A DNA stretch of 64,000 nt from Acidibrevibacterium fodinaquatile (GTDB taxonomy: Bacteria > Pseudomonadota > Alphaproteobacteria > Acetobacterales > Acetobacteraceae), in contig NZ_CP029176.1 of assembly GCF_003352165.1 (NCBI RefSeq), forward strand, positions 3,665,501 through 3,729,500. Reading direction: 5' to 3'. The notes below the pieces were generated by a model. That model was not told the origin of the DNA. It saw only the letters and a program-made list of their open reading frames with translations, and did not search any database. This document shows positions 46,004 to 55,914 of the stretch, piece by piece. The translations under genes were made by a program, and so were the position numbers. Numbering within the stretch: the first letter of the stretch is position 1; each line of letters opens with the position of its first letter.

Positions 46004-46416
46004 GCTTTCAGGCTATCGACCTCCTGCGCCTGCTGGGCGAGCAGCGATTTGACGACGTCGCCGATGCTGACGATGCCGATCAGCTTGCCATTCTCCATCA
46101 CCGGCAGATGGCGGAAGCGGCCATCCGTCATGATCTGCATCGCTGTCGCGACCGAAATGCCCGGCGCTGCGGTCACCGGCCGCGCGGTCATCAACTGTCC
46201 CGCCGTCATGGTGAGGGTTGCCGCGCCGTGAACCGCGAGCGCGCGAACGATATCGCGCTCGCTGACGATGCCGAGGATCTGGCCGAGCGTATCCTCGACC
46301 AGAACGGCGCCGATGCCGCGCTCGGCGAGCTTCGCCACCACCTCGGCGATGGTGCTGGTCGGGCGCATGCTGGCCACGTCATGGCCTTTGGTCTTGAGAA
46401 TTGCCGCGAGTGTCAT
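45982..46416 (-). CDS. Two-CBS-domain protein
   Basis: The 144 residues consist of a tandem CBS pair (about 10-65 and 78-135), with IGAVLVEDTLGQILGIVSERDIVRAL and HLPVMENGKLIGIVSIGDVVKSLL. Such modules bind adenine nucleotides and act as sensors, here without a fused effector. AGGAG lies seven bases before the ATG at 46416, which decides this start over a longer frame to 46725. The overlap with pheA is tail-to-tail. Confidence 0.88.
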   Translation of the reverse strand: MTLAAILKTKGHDVASMRPTSTIAEVVAKLAERGIGAVLVEDTLGQILGIVSERDIVRALAVHGAATLTMTAGQLMTARPVTAAPGISVATAMQIMTDGRFRHLPVMENGKLIGIVSIGDVVKSLLAQQAQEVDSLKAYVVGAM

Positions 46417-46573
46417 GGGACCGTCTCCTGTGCTCGTCGGGGACGCTCGGCCTCTCTCTGCCAGGCGAGGGATGACCGATCCGTCCGCCGAAGGGCAGCA
46501 GCATGCGCTTTTGTCAGGGCGTTTTGCAACCGGAAGGTGTGCGGCGCAACATGCCGGCGCAACGACGGAAATT

Positions 46574-47233
46574 TTAGCGCAAAATCTGTTCGAGAAGCGC
46601 CGGCACGGCCATGAAATCGGGCGCGACGGCAGCGCTGCCGGCGGCCATCTCCGGCGCGCCATAGCCCCAGGCGGCGAAAATCGCCGGCACGCCAGCGCCG
46701 CGCGCCGCCGCGACGTCATTGGCATGATCGCCGAGCATCACCGCCGCCGCCGGCGCGCCGCCCGCCGCCGCGAGGGTCGCGAGCAGATGGCGCGGGTCGG
46801 GCTTGCGGGTTGGAAAACTGTCGCCGCCACCGATTGCAGCGAAACGTGCCGAGAGGCCAAAGGCGGCGATCATTTCGCGGGCCGGAATTTCCGGCTTGTT
46901 GGTGCAGAGCGCGAAGCGCCAGCCGGCCTCGGCCAGCGCCGCGAGCGTCGTCACGGCGCCGGGATAAGGGGCGCAGCCAGTGATCGGGTCCGCGTCGTAA
47001 TCGGCGCGAAAGGCGGCGAGTGCGGCGTCATCGGCCTCGGCGCCGTAAAGGGCGAAGGCGCGGCGGAGCAGGACGGCGACGCCATCGCCGACCAGGCGGG
47101 CGATGGCGGCGGGGGCGAGCGGGGCAAAGCCGCGCGCGGCTAGCACGCCGTTGAGGGCGCGCGCGATCGCCGGCAGCGAATCGACCAGCGTGCCGTCGAG
47201 ATCGATGACCAGGGTCGGCGCCAAGCTCGGCAT
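46574..47233 (-). CDS. gph: Phosphoglycolate phosphatase (HAD family)
   Basis: The 219-residue protein has HAD motif I DLDGTLVDS (Asp11, Asp13), a cap domain, motif II LCTNKP, and motif III/IV with KPDPRHLLATL and MLGDHANDVAAARGAG. This is the pattern of Gph, which removes 2-phosphoglycolate formed in DNA repair and oxygenase side reactions; other small phosphate substrates are possible. It is divergent from glmU, with a 78-base shared control region. Confidence 0.86.
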   Translation of the reverse strand: MPSLAPTLVIDLDGTLVDSLPAIARALNGVLAARGFAPLAPAAIARLVGDGVAVLLRRAFALYGAEADDAALAAFRADYDADPITGCAPYPGAVTTLAALAEAGWRFALCTNKPEIPAREMIAAFGLSARFAAIGGGDSFPTRKPDPRHLLATLAAAGGAPAAAVMLGDHANDVAAARGAGVPAIFAAWGYGAPEMAAGSAAVAPDFMAVPALLEQILR

Positions 47234-47311
47234 GGTCGGTAAAACTCCGTAAAATTGATTGATGGTTTGGGCTTTGACACGGTATCGGCGAAAAGGCTAG
47301 CTGATCGCCCG

Positions 47312-48646
47312 ATGAGCGCAACCGCCGTCATTCTCGCCGCCGGCCTCGGCACCCGCATGAAATCGGCGCGGCCGAAGGCGCTGCATCCGCTTGCCGGGCG
47401 GCCGATGCTCGCCCATCTCATCGCCACCTGCGAGACGGTGTTTTCCCGCGTCATCGTCGTCATCGGCCCGGAGATGGAGGCGCTCGCCCGCCTTGCCGCG
47501 CCGCACAAGGTGGTGATCCAGGAAGAGCGCCGCGGCACCGGCCATGCCGCGCTGATGGCAGCCCCCGCTTTCGGCGAGGGTGAGGTCGCGGTGCTCTACG
47601 CCGATAACCCGCTGATCGAGGGCGCGACGCTGGCGCGCCTTCTCGCCCGCCGGCGCGCCGGCGACGCGGCGCTGGCGCTGCTCGCCATGCGCCCGGCCGA
47701 CCCTGGCCATTACGGCCGGGTGATCACCGCCGACGGCTATGTGCGGCGGATCGTCGAATGGGCTGATGCCAATGAGGCCGAGCGCGCCGAGACGCTGTGC
47801 AATGCCGGGGTTTTCGCCGCCGATGCCGGCGATCTCCGGCGCTGGCTCGAGACGCTGACCCCAGACAACGCCAAGGGGGAACTCTATCTCACCGATATCG
47901 TCGGCCGTGCCGTCGCCGAGGGTGCGGCTGTCGCCGCGATCGAGGCGCCGGAGGCGGAATGCCGCGGCATCAATTCCCGCGCCGAACTCGCGAGCGCCGA
48001 GGCGATGCTGCAGGCGCGGCTTCGCGCCGCGGCGATGGCGGCGGGGGTGACGATGGTCGCACCCGAGACCGTGTTTCTCGCCGCCGATACCGAACTCGCG
48101 CCCGATGTGACGCTCGGCCCGAACGTCGTCTTCGGCCCTGGCGTGCGCGTTGCCGCCGGCGCCGAAATCCGTGCTTTTTCCCATCTCGAGGGCTGCACGG
48201 TGGGGGAAGAGGCGATCATCGGCCCGTTCGCGCGCCTCCGTCCCGGCACGGTGATCGCCGCCGGCGCCCATGTCGGCAATTTCGTCGAGCTCAAAGCCGC
48301 CCATCTCGGCCCTGGCGCCAAAGCCAATCATCTCACCTATCTCGGGGATGCCGAAATCGGCGCCGGGGCCAATATCGGCGCCGGCACCATCACCTGCAAT
48401 TACGATGGCACCAACAAATATCGGACAGTGATCGGCGCTGGCGCCTTCATCGGCTCCGATACCGCGCTGGTCGCGCCGGTCAGCGTCGGCGCCGGCGCCA
48501 TCACCGCCGCCGGCAGTGTCATCACCGAGGATGTCGCTCCCGAGGCGCTGGCGATCGCGCGCGGGCGGCAGGTCACGAAGCCGGGGCGGGCGCGGCAATT
48601 GCGTGAGCGGGCACAAGCGCAAAAGCGCAGTAAGGAGCAAGGCTGA
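47312..48646 (+). CDS. glmU: Bifunctional UDP-GlcNAc pyrophosphorylase / GlcN-1-P acetyltransferase
   Basis: GlmU makes UDP-GlcNAc for peptidoglycan and LPS. The 444 residues show the pyrophosphorylase start ILAAGLGTRMKSARPKALHPLAGRPM, GTGHAALMA, and a left-handed beta-helix with FVELKAAHLGPGAKANHLTYLGDAEIGAGANIGAGTITCNYDG. A TTGACA (47274-47279) upstream lacks a good -10 but could be part of its promoter. The stop overlaps the glmS start by one base, so the two are one operon covering successive pathway enzymes. Confidence 0.96.
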   Translation: MSATAVILAAGLGTRMKSARPKALHPLAGRPMLAHLIATCETVFSRVIVVIGPEMEALARLAAPHKVVIQEERRGTGHAALMAAPAFGEGEVAVLYADNPLIEGATLARLLARRRAGDAALALLAMRPADPGHYGRVITADGYVRRIVEWADANEAERAETLCNAGVFAADAGDLRRWLETLTPDNAKGELYLTDIVGRAVAEGAAVAAIEAPEAECRGINSRAELASAEAMLQARLRAAAMAAGVTMVAPETVFLAADTELAPDVTLGPNVVFGPGVRVAAGAEIRAFSHLEGCTVGEEAIIGPFARLRPGTVIAAGAHVGNFVELKAAHLGPGAKANHLTYLGDAEIGAGANIGAGTITCNYDGTNKYRTVIGAGAFIGSDTALVAPVSVGAGAITAAGSVITEDVAPEALAIARGRQVTKPGRARQLRERAQAQKRSKEQG

Positions 48647-50469
48647 TGTGTGGCATCGTCGGCGTGATCGGGAGTGGTGCCGCGGCGCCGCTGCTGCTCG
48701 AAGCGCTCCAGCGCCTCGCTTATCGCGGCTATGATAGCGCCGGCATCGCGACCCTGGTCGAGGGCGTGATCCAGCGCCGCCGCGCCGAGGGCAAGCTCGC
48801 CAATCTCGCCGCGGCGCTCGCGGCGTCGCCGCTTCCCGGCAGCGTCGGCATCGGCCATACCCGCTGGGCGACCCATGGCGCGCCAACCGAGGCCAATGCC
48901 CATCCGCACGGCACCGAGCGCGTCGTCCTGGTCCATAACGGCATCATCGAGAACCATGCCGAGCTGCGCGCCGAACTCGAGGCCGAGGGCCAAGTGTTCG
49001 AGACCGAGACCGATACCGAAACCGTGGCGCAACTCGTCGATCTCCATCTCCGCCAAGGCATGACGCCGATCGCCGCCGCGAGTGCCAGCCTCCGCCGCCT
49101 CCAGGGCGCCTATGCCCTGGCGATGATCTTCGCCGGCCATCCCGACCTGATCATCGCCGCCCAGCACGGCGCACCGCTCGCCGTCGGCTTCGGCACGGCG
49201 GAGATGTATGTCGGCTCGGATGCCTTGGCGCTCGCCCCCTTCACCCGCCGCATCGCCTATCTCCGTGATGGCGATTGGACGGTGGTGACGCGCGAGGGCG
49301 CCCTCTTCTTCGATGCCGCCGGCGAGGCGGTGGTGCGCGAGGTCAAGCTGACCGCGCTTTCGGGCGCGGCGATCGGCAAGGGCGAGTTCCGCCATTTCAT
49401 GGAAAAGGAGCTGCACGAGCATCCGGCGGTGATCGGCGACACGCTGCATCAGATGATCGACCCCGGCACCCGCCAGGCGGTGCTGCCCAAGCTCCCCTTC
49501 GATCTCGCCGCCCTCCCGCGCGCCGTGGTCAGCGCCTGCGGCTCGGCTTTTTATGCCGGGCTGGTCGGGCGCTATTGGCTCGAAAGTATCGCCCGTCTGC
49601 CGACCGAGGCCGATGTCGCGAGCGAATTCCGCTATCGCGCGCCGCCGCTCGCCCCCGGCGGGCTCGGCCTTCTGGTCAGCCAGTCCGGCGAGACCGCCGA
49701 TACCCTCGCGGCGTTGCGTTACATGAAAGCGGCGCAGCAACACATCGCCGCCGTGGTGAACGTGCCCGAAAGCAGCATGGCGCGCGATGCCGATGCGGTG
49801 TTCGAGACCGTCGCCGGGCCGGAAATCGGTGTTGCCAGCACCAAAGCGTTCACCGCCCAGCTTTGCGTCCTCGCCTGTTTCACGCTGGCGCTGGCGCGCG
49901 CCCGCGGCACCCTCGATCGCCAGCAAGAGCAGGCGCTGACCACCGCCCTGCTCGAAGTCCCAGGCCGCGCCGCCGAGATTCTCGACACCCATGAGTCCAT
50001 CCAGCGCCTCGCCGCGCGCATCGCCGAAGCCCGCGACGTGCTCTATCTCGGCCGCGGCGCCTGTTACCCGATCGCCCTCGAAGGCGCGCTGAAACTCAAG
50101 GAAATCAGCTATATCCACGCCGAGGGCTATGCTGCCGGGGAAATGAAACACGGGCCCATCGCGCTCATCGACAAATCCGTGCCGGTAATCGCGATCGCGC
50201 CATCGGGGCCGCTCTTCGAAAAAACCGCATCCAACCTTCAGGAAGCGGCGGCGCGCGGCGGGCAGATCATCGTGCTCAGTGATTCCGTCGGCGCGGCGAA
50301 GCTGAAGGGCATCGCGAGCGAAACCATCGTGCTGCCCGGCGTTGACCCCTTCGTCGCGCCGATCCTCTATGCGATCCCGGTGCAGCTCCTCGCCTATCAC
50401 GTCGCGGTGCTCAAAGGCACCGACGTCGATCAGCCGCGCAACCTCGCGAAATCGGTGACGGTGGAGTGA
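48646..50469 (+). CDS. glmS: Glucosamine-6-phosphate synthase (glutamine-hydrolysing)
   Basis: GlmS makes glucosamine-6-phosphate from fructose-6-phosphate and glutamine, two steps before GlmU. The 607 residues have the N-terminal nucleophile Cys2 in MCGIVGVIGSG, TRWATHGAPTEANAHPH, two SIS domains with SACGSAFYAGLVG and SQSGETADTLAALR, and the closing DQPRNLAKSVTVE. AAGGAG lies nine bases before the ATG and inside glmU. No glmS ribozyme was expected or seen. Confidence 0.97.
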   Translation: MCGIVGVIGSGAAAPLLLEALQRLAYRGYDSAGIATLVEGVIQRRRAEGKLANLAAALAASPLPGSVGIGHTRWATHGAPTEANAHPHGTERVVLVHNGIIENHAELRAELEAEGQVFETETDTETVAQLVDLHLRQGMTPIAAASASLRRLQGAYALAMIFAGHPDLIIAAQHGAPLAVGFGTAEMYVGSDALALAPFTRRIAYLRDGDWTVVTREGALFFDAAGEAVVREVKLTALSGAAIGKGEFRHFMEKELHEHPAVIGDTLHQMIDPGTRQAVLPKLPFDLAALPRAVVSACGSAFYAGLVGRYWLESIARLPTEADVASEFRYRAPPLAPGGLGLLVSQSGETADTLAALRYMKAAQQHIAAVVNVPESSMARDADAVFETVAGPEIGVASTKAFTAQLCVLACFTLALARARGTLDRQQEQALTTALLEVPGRAAEILDTHESIQRLAARIAEARDVLYLGRGACYPIALEGALKLKEISYIHAEGYAAGEMKHGPIALIDKSVPVIAIAPSGPLFEKTASNLQEAAARGGQIIVLSDSVGAAKLKGIASETIVLPGVDPFVAPILYAIPVQLLAYHVAVLKGTDVDQPRNLAKSVTVE

Positions 50470-50527
50470 CGGCAAGGGCATTTCATCATCGCGGGATGGC
50501 GCGCAAAACGAGGGAGAGGAGACGGAC

Positions 50528-51294
50528 ATGACGGAGAAAAAGGGGCGGCTTGCGGGCAGGGTTGCGATCGTCACCGGCGCTGGCGGCGGGTTCGGCGAAG
50601 GGATTGCCGAGTATTATGTCGCCGAGGGGGCGCGGGTTGCGGTCGTCGACATTCGCGCTGACGCGGCGCGCGCGGTCGCCGCACGGCTCGGCGCCGCGGC
50701 GCTTGCGATTACCGCCGATGTTGGCAGCGCCGAGGATGTCGCGCGGGTGGTGAGCGAGACGAAGGGCGCGTTCGGCGCGCCGACGATCCTCGTCAACAAT
50801 GCCGGCACGACGCATCGCAACCAGCCGCTCCTCGATGTGACGGAGGCCGAGTTCGACCGCGTCTATCGTGTCAACGTCAAATCGATTTTCCATTTCGTCC
50901 GCGCCGTGGTGCCGCTCATGCGCGAGGCCGGCGGCGGCGTCATCCTCAATATCGGCTCGACCGCCGGGATCCGGCCGCGGCCCGGTCTCACCTGGTACAA
51001 TTCCTCGAAGGGCGCGGTCAATCTGATGTCGAAATCGCTTGCCGTCGAGCTTGCGCCCTGGAAAATCCGGGTGAACGCGATCTGCCCGGTGATGGGCGAG
51101 ACCGGGCTGCTCGAAGCCTTCATGGGCATGCCGGACACGCCCGAGAACCGGGCGAAATTCCTCGCAACCATCCCGCTCGGGCGGATGTCGCGGGCGAGAG
51201 CGACATCGCCCATGCCGCGGTCTTCCTCGCTTCCGACGAGGCGGCGCTGATCACCGGCGTGGAATTGCCCGTCGATGGCGGGCGGACGGTCTGA
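50528..51294 (+). pseudogene. Short-chain dehydrogenase/reductase with a C-terminal frameshift
   Basis: The first 220 residues are a normal SDR: VTGAGGGFGEGIAEYY for NAD(P), NNAGTTH, IGSTAG with the active Ser and WYNSSKGAVN with Tyr156 and Lys160. Around 51191-51196, right after GRMSR, the frame changes by -1 (or a 4-base loss). The uninterrupted product ends in a foreign tail at 51250, while the next frame continues as ESDIAHAAVFLASDEAALITGVELPVDGG to a stop at 51294, the expected SDR end. The core fold would survive, but the substrate-side C-terminus is lost. A sequencing error is an alternative. GGAGAGGAG precedes the ATG at 50528. Confidence 0.85.
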
Positions 51295-51336
51295 CCCCGG
51301 CGGCGGCGATCACCCGCCGCTTGGTGTGACGCCGCT

Positions 51337-51426
51337 TAGAGCAAGGTAGGTTTTGATTGAACCATCCTGTTCCATCAAAACCGGCCAGCTTGCTCGCCAA
51401 AATAGGTGTGGAGCGTGATCGACTTA
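51337..51426. repeat. Left part of a dispersed palindromic element split by the IS
   Basis: The element opens with TAGAGC (51337-51342) and holds a long imperfect hairpin: GAGCAAG (51339-51345) with CTTGCTC (51389-51395), and GGTTTTGAT (51349-51357) with ATCAAAACC (51374-51382). It then has GAGCGTGATCG (51411-51421), the partner of which is now on the other side of the IS. Before insertion the whole would have been about 106 bp. Confidence 0.7.
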
Positions 51427-52291
51427 GAGTCCCTTTCAAAACCTTCCCTCCAGAGCCCGGAGGGCGATGAGGGAGCAAGCGATGCTTGTAAACGCGCTGT
51501 GGATATCGATGCGCCGCTCGTAGCGGATGGTGAGACGCCGGAAGCGATTGAGCCAGGCGAAGGTGCGTTCGATGACCCAGCGATAGCGGCCGAGACGCTC
51601 GCTGGTCTCGACGCCGCGCCGGGCGATGCGCGGCGTGATGCCTCGCTGCCGGCAGGCGCGGCGGCAGCGGCGATGATCATAGGCCTTGTCCGCGTGCAGC
51701 TTTCTCGGCCTGCGCCGCGGCCGGCCGCGCTTGCCGCGGATCGCTGGGATCGCATCGAGCATCTGCTCGAAGGGCACGCTGTCATGCACATTGGCCCCGG
51801 TCAGGGCGAACGTGAGCGGGATACCGTGACGGTCCGTGACGAGGTGGCGTTTCGTGCCGGGACGGCCCCGATCGGTCGGGTTCGGCCCGGTCGCGGCACC
51901 CCCTTTTTTGCCGCGATGGCGGAACTGTCCAGCGCGGCCCGGCTCCAGTCGATGCGGTTGGCGTCTTGCAAGCGGCGCAGCAACTCGCGGTGCAACCGCT
52001 CCCAAACGCCGGCCGCTTGCCAGTCGCGCAGGCGCCGCCAGCAGGTTACCCCAGAGCCGCAGCCCATCTCGCGAGGCAACATCTCCCAGGGAATGCCGCT
52101 GCGTAGCACAAACAGAATGCCCGTCAGCGCGGCGCGTGCCGAGATCGGCGGCCGGCCACCCTTTGGCCGCGGGCGCGGCGGAGGGAGCAAGGGTTCGAGG
52201 ATCGACCACAGGCTGTCGGAGAGTTGGGGCGCGGGCATGCCCCTTCATGAATCAAATTGAATCAAGGTACAAGCGGTTTTGAAAGGGGCTC
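51427..52291 (-). mobile_element. IS5-family insertion sequence (IS427-like), 865 bp
   Basis: The ends are 17-bp inverted repeats, 51427-51443 and 52275-52291, starting GAG[T/C]CCCTTTCAAAACC and differing at one base. TTA is duplicated on both sides (51424-51426 and 52292-52294), as expected for this group. The single transposase is encoded leftward in two overlapping frames with a slippery heptamer. All three catalytic residues are present, so the copy appears intact and possibly active. It lies inside a palindromic element, between the SDR gene and cobT. Confidence 0.92.
51436..52238 (-). CDS. IS5-family transposase made by -1 ribosomal frameshifting
   Basis: Frame A runs 52238-51801 (N-terminal domain, MPAPQLSDSLWSILEPLLPPP and RSGIPWEMLPREMG), and frame B ends at 51436 with the catalytic core. 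They join at A-AAA-AAG (51909 down to 51903), the canonical -1 slippery heptamer, giving ...IAAKKGGAATGPNP. The DDE residues are the Asp in ALDSSAI (frame A), the Asp in GANVHDS and the Glu in WVIERTFAWLNRFRR (frame B). The fused product is about 267 residues. Without slippage a 145-residue frame-A protein forms, which may act as inhibitor as in related elements. Confidence 0.9.
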
Positions 52292-52294
52292 TTA

Positions 52295-52310
52295 AACCGA
52301 TCGCGCTCTA
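52295..52310. repeat. Right part of the palindromic element, containing the cobT stop codon
   Basis: CGATCGCGCTC (52298-52308) is the complement of GAGCGTGATCG (51411-51421) with one mismatch, and GCTCTA (52305-52310) closes the element opposite TAGAGC at 51337. The last three bases are the cobT stop codon on the minus strand, so the element abuts the gene end exactly. Confidence 0.7.
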
Positions 52311-54173
52311 GGCGACCAGCGGCGCGCGCTCCGCGCTGACACGCGCCCAGGCGGCGGCGTCATCCTCGTCGAACAATTCGGCGAGCTTCTTCATCATCGT
52401 CCCGCCCAGCTCCTCGGCATCGACGATGGTCACCGCGCGACGGTAATAGCGGGTGACGTCGTGGCCGATGCCGATCGCGGTCAATTCCACCGCCCCGGCG
52501 CGCTCGATCTCGCGGATGACCTCGCGCAGATGGCGTTCGAGATAATTGCCGGGATTGACCGAGAGCGTGCTGTCATCGACCGGCGCGCCATCGCTGATCA
52601 CCATCAGGATGCGCCGGTGCTCGGGCCGAACGACGAGGCGGCGATAGGCCCAGAGCAGCGCTTCGCCGTCGATATTTTCCTTAAGAAGCCCCTCGCGCAG
52701 CATCAGGCCGAGATTCTTGCGGGCCCGCCGCCATGGCGCGTCGGCGGCCTTGTAAATGATGTGGCGGAGATCGTTGAGCCGGCCGGGATCGCGCGGCTTG
52801 CCATCGGCGACCCAGCGCTCGCGGCTCTGCCCGCCCTTCCAGGCGCGCGTCGTGAAGCCGAGAATCTCGACTTTGACGGCGCAACGCTCGAGCGTGCGGG
52901 CGAGGATGTCGCCGCACATCGCCGCAACCGTGATCGGCCGGCCGCGCATCGAGCCGGAATTGTCGATCAAAAGCGTCACCACGGTATCGCGGAATTCGGT
53001 CTCGCGCTCGCGCTTGTAAGAGAGCGATTGCAGCGGGTTGACGACGACGCGGGCGAGCCGGCCGACATCGAGCATGCCTTCCTCGAGATCGAATTCCCAA
53101 GCGCGGGTCTGCTGCGCGAGCAGACGGCGTTGCAAGCGGTTGGCGAGCTTGCTGACCACGCCTTGCAGGTGCTGGAGCTGCTGGTCGAGCTGTTGGCGAA
53201 GCCGCGATAGCTCGTCTGCGTCACAAAGCGCCTCGGCGGTGACTTCCTCATCAAAGGCGCGGGCATAGGCGTGATAGCCCGGCTCATGCGCCCCCGCCGG
53301 TGCGCTCGGCGGCGGGCGCATGCCACCGGGGCGCTCATCGCCTTCGGCCGCACCGTCTTTTTCGTCGGCATCGCCGGTTTCTTCCTCGCCGGCCTCCCCA
53401 TCCGCGGCCTCCTCGCTCGCGCCCATGAGCTGTTCGGCCTCGCTCTCGGCATCACCGGCGGCTTGCGGCGCGTTATCCTCGGGGCCATCGGGGGACTCGG
53501 CGCCCTCGCCGCCCTCCTCGCTCTCGCTCGCTTCCGCCTCGGCCTCGGCGATCGCGAGGGTCGCGAGCAATTTGCGGGCGATGCGGGCGAAGGCGGATTG
53601 ATCGTCCTTGGCATCGGCGAGGGCCGCGAACGCGGCCGCGGCCTCGTCGCCGAGCCCCTCGCGCCACTCTCCGAGCGCCTTCTGCAGCGCCGCCGGCGCC
53701 GCCTGGCCGGCCATGCGTTCGCGCGCGAGCAAGGCCAGCGCTTGCGCCAGCGGCAGTTGCTCGCGCCGGCTGAGCGGCTGGCCGTCGGCGGTGACGCTCT
53801 CGAGCAGCCGCGCCTCGAGATTGGCGGCAACGCCCGCCATGTGACGGGCGCCGATGACCTCGACCCGCGCTTGTTCCAGGGCGTCGAACACCTCGCGCGC
53901 CTCGCGGCTGGCCGGGCTGCGGGCGCTGTGCAGCGCCGCATCGTGATAGCGGAGACGCACCGCGAGACTGTCGGCGGCGCCGCGCAGCTTGGCGATTTCG
54001 GCGGGGGGCAGGGCGCGCGTCGGCAACGGCAGGCGCGCCCGTTTGCCGATCAGGCCGGCGGCGCCGGGCTGATAGGCGACATCGACATCCGGCACCGCGG
54101 CGATGGCACGGAGCGCCCCGGAGGTGGCCCGTTTGAAGGCTTCGCTGCGGCTGTTATCGGCGGAGGCGCCCAT
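52308..54173 (-). CDS. cobT: Cobaltochelatase subunit CobT
   Basis: CobT is the von Willebrand-type partner of CobS in the CobN-CobS-CobT enzyme that inserts cobalt in aerobic B12 synthesis. The 621 residues include an acidic low-complexity linker (about residues 215-290, Glu/Asp/Ala-rich) and a C-terminal VWA domain whose metal site is [11 protein letters not shown] near residue 400-410, with the late [10 protein letters not shown]. It lies nine bases after cobS in the transcription direction. The large subunit CobN is not in the window. Its stop codon falls in the palindromic element. Confidence 0.94.
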   Translation of the reverse strand: MGASADNSRSEAFKRATSGALRAIAAVPDVDVAYQPGAAGLIGKRARLPLPTRALPPAEIAKLRGAADSLAVRLRYHDAALHSARSPASREAREVFDALEQARVEVIGARHMAGVAANLEARLLESVTADGQPLSRREQLPLAQALALLARERMAGQAAPAALQKALGEWREGLGDEAAAAFAALADAKDDQSAFARIARKLLATLAIAEAEAEASESEEGGEGAESPDGPEDNAPQAAGDAESEAEQLMGASEEAADGEAGEEETGDADEKDGAAEGDERPGGMRPPPSAPAGAHEPGYHAYARAFDEEVTAEALCDADELSRLRQQLDQQLQHLQGVVSKLANRLQRRLLAQQTRAWEFDLEEGMLDVGRLARVVVNPLQSLSYKRERETEFRDTVVTLLIDNSGSMRGRPITVAAMCGDILARTLERCAVKVEILGFTTRAWKGGQSRERWVADGKPRDPGRLNDLRHIIYKAADAPWRRARKNLGLMLREGLLKENIDGEALLWAYRRLVVRPEHRRILMVISDGAPVDDSTLSVNPGNYLERHLREVIREIERAGAVELTAIGIGHDVTRYYRRAVTIVDAEELGGTMMKKLAELFDEDDAAAWARVSAERAPLVA

Positions 54174-54182
54174 CGCCGCGGC

Positions 54183-55202
54183 TCAAATCCCCCGCCGCGG
54201 CGCAACACCCGTCGGCAGTTCGGCGTTGAAGCAGCGCTGATAATACTCAGCGACGGTGCCGCGTTCGGCCTCGTCGCATTTGTTGAGGAAGGTCAGGCGA
54301 AAGGCGAAGCCGACATCGCCGAAAATTTCGGTGTTTTCCGCCCAGGTCAGCACCGTGCGCGGCGACATCACGGTCGAGATATCGCCGTTGATGAAGCCGG
54401 CGCGGGTGAGATCGGCGAGCGCCACCATGCTTTCAATGCGCGCCTTCGCCGCCCGATCCGCGGGATCGATGCCGAGTTTCGCCATCACGATCGCGGTTTC
54501 CTGGGCGTGCGGCAAATAATTGAGGGTCGCGACGATGTTCCAGCGATCCATCTGGCCCTGATTGATCTGCTGGGTGCCGTGATAGAGCCCGGTGGTGTCG
54601 CCGAGGCCGACAGTGTTCGAGGTCGAGAACAGGCGAAAGGCGCGATGCGGACGGATCACCCGGCTTTGGTCGAGAAGGGTGAGCTTGCCCTCGACCTCGA
54701 GCACGCGCTGGATCACGAACATCACGTCGGGGCGGCCGGCGTCGTATTCGTCGAACACCAGGGCGCAGGGGTGCTGCAGCGCCCAGGGCAGGATGCCTTC
54801 GCGGAACTCGGTCACCTGCTTGCCGTCCTTGAGCACGATCGCATCCTTGCCGATGAGATCGATGCGGCTGATATGGCTGTCGAGATTGATGCGGATGCAA
54901 GGCCAGTTGAGGCGCGCCGCGACCTGCTCGATATGGGTCGATTTGCCGGTGCCGTGATAGCCCTGGATCATCACCCGGCGATTGAAGGCAAAGCCGGCGA
55001 GGATGGCGAGCGTGGTCTCGCGGTCGAACTGGTAGGTGTCGTCGATATCCGGGACATGCTCGGTGCGCACCGAGAAGGCGGGCACCTCGAGGTCGATATC
55101 GACCCCGAAGAGATCGCGCGCGGCGACCTTCTGGTCGGGCATGTCGATCGCCGAGGTCGGCGTCGTGCTGCGGGCTTCGGCGAAGGCGGCAACCTTGTTC
55201 AT
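54183..55202 (-). CDS. cobS: Cobaltochelatase subunit CobS (AAA+ ATPase)
   Basis: The AAA+ subunit of 339 residues has Walker [13 protein letters not shown] at about 78-89, Walker [15 protein letters not shown] and sensor [28 protein letters not shown] hydrolysis by CobS with CobT drives cobalt insertion by CobN. The ATG at 55202 is preceded by GAGG and begins [24 protein letters not shown], matching the family start; a longer frame to 55364 overlaps the J-domain gene. It precedes cobT, forming a coupled pair. Confidence 0.95.
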   Translation of the reverse strand: MNKVAAFAEARSTTPTSAIDMPDQKVAARDLFGVDIDLEVPAFSVRTEHVPDIDDTYQFDRETTLAILAGFAFNRRVMIQGYHGTGKSTHIEQVAARLNWPCIRINLDSHISRIDLIGKDAIVLKDGKQVTEFREGILPWALQHPCALVFDEYDAGRPDVMFVIQRVLEVEGKLTLLDQSRVIRPHRAFRLFSTSNTVGLGDTTGLYHGTQQINQGQMDRWNIVATLNYLPHAQETAIVMAKLGIDPADRAAKARIESMVALADLTRAGFINGDISTVMSPRTVLTWAENTEIFGDVGFAFRLTFLNKCDEAERGTVAEYYQRCFNAELPTGVAPRRGI

Positions 55203-55233
55203 CGGCCTCGGGATCCTGTCGGTTTCATGAAAA

Positions 55234-55845
55234 TCATTCCGCCGCCGCGAGTGTGCCCGCGGCGAGATGGCCGCGCAGCGTCGCATAGGCATGGCTGATA
55301 CGTTTGAACTGCTCGGCGGCGGCGGGATCGCCGCCATTGGCGTCGGGGTGGTGGCGTTTGGCAAGCTGTTTGTAGCGCTGCTTCACGTCTTTGAGGGTGG
55401 TCGGCCAGGCGAGATCGAAGAGCGCGAGCGGGCCACGCAATTCGGCCGGCGCCGCCGTCTCGCGTCCTTGCGCGTCACGCCGGCGGGCGCCGAGCGCGCC
55501 GAGCGGATCGCGTAGAATCTCCTCGGCGCGGCGCTCATCCCAGCGCGCCCGCGCCGCCTCGCCGGCGGGGGCGCCTTGGCCGAGCGGCCAGGTCGGACGC
55601 TGCCAGGAGAGATCGGCGCGCAATTCCGCCTCGATCTGCCCCGGCGACATGCCTTTGTAGTAATCCCAGGACAGATTATAGGCGCGCACATGGTCGAGGC
55701 AGAACCACCAGTATTCGCGCAAGCTGCGGCGGGATTTCGGGGCCCGGTATTCGCCTGCCGCCGGGCAGCCGGCGTGATCGCAGCTCCGGCCCGGCGCGGC
55801 CGGGTCGGGCGCGTAGGCCCGGGCTCGGGAAACGCGTCTCGTCAT
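55234..55845 (-). CDS. J-domain (DnaJ-like) protein
   Basis: The 203 residues end in a J domain: [20 protein letters not shown] contains the HPD triad that stimulates DnaK ATPase. The N-terminal part is specific to this family, with a CDHAGC...EYRAPKSR...[17 protein letters not shown] segment whose Cys and His may bind a metal. Genes like this sit beside cobS in many alphaproteobacteria, but the client is unknown to me. The ATG at 55845 is used; a GTG one codon earlier is possible. It is 31 bases before cobS and divergent from bolA. Confidence 0.87.
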   Translation of the reverse strand: MTRRVSRARAYAPDPAAPGRSCDHAGCPAAGEYRAPKSRRSLREYWWFCLDHVRAYNLSWDYYKGMSPGQIEAELRADLSWQRPTWPLGQGAPAGEAARARWDERRAEEILRDPLGALGARRRDAQGRETAAPAELRGPLALFDLAWPTTLKDVKQRYKQLAKRHHPDANGGDPAAAEQFKRISHAYATLRGHLAAGTLAAAE

Positions 55846-55914
55846 CACCGCCTAATGTGCCACGCTGGCGGCGCTTGGCAACCACCGCTTGGCAATCGCG
55901 TCGACAAAGCCGAT

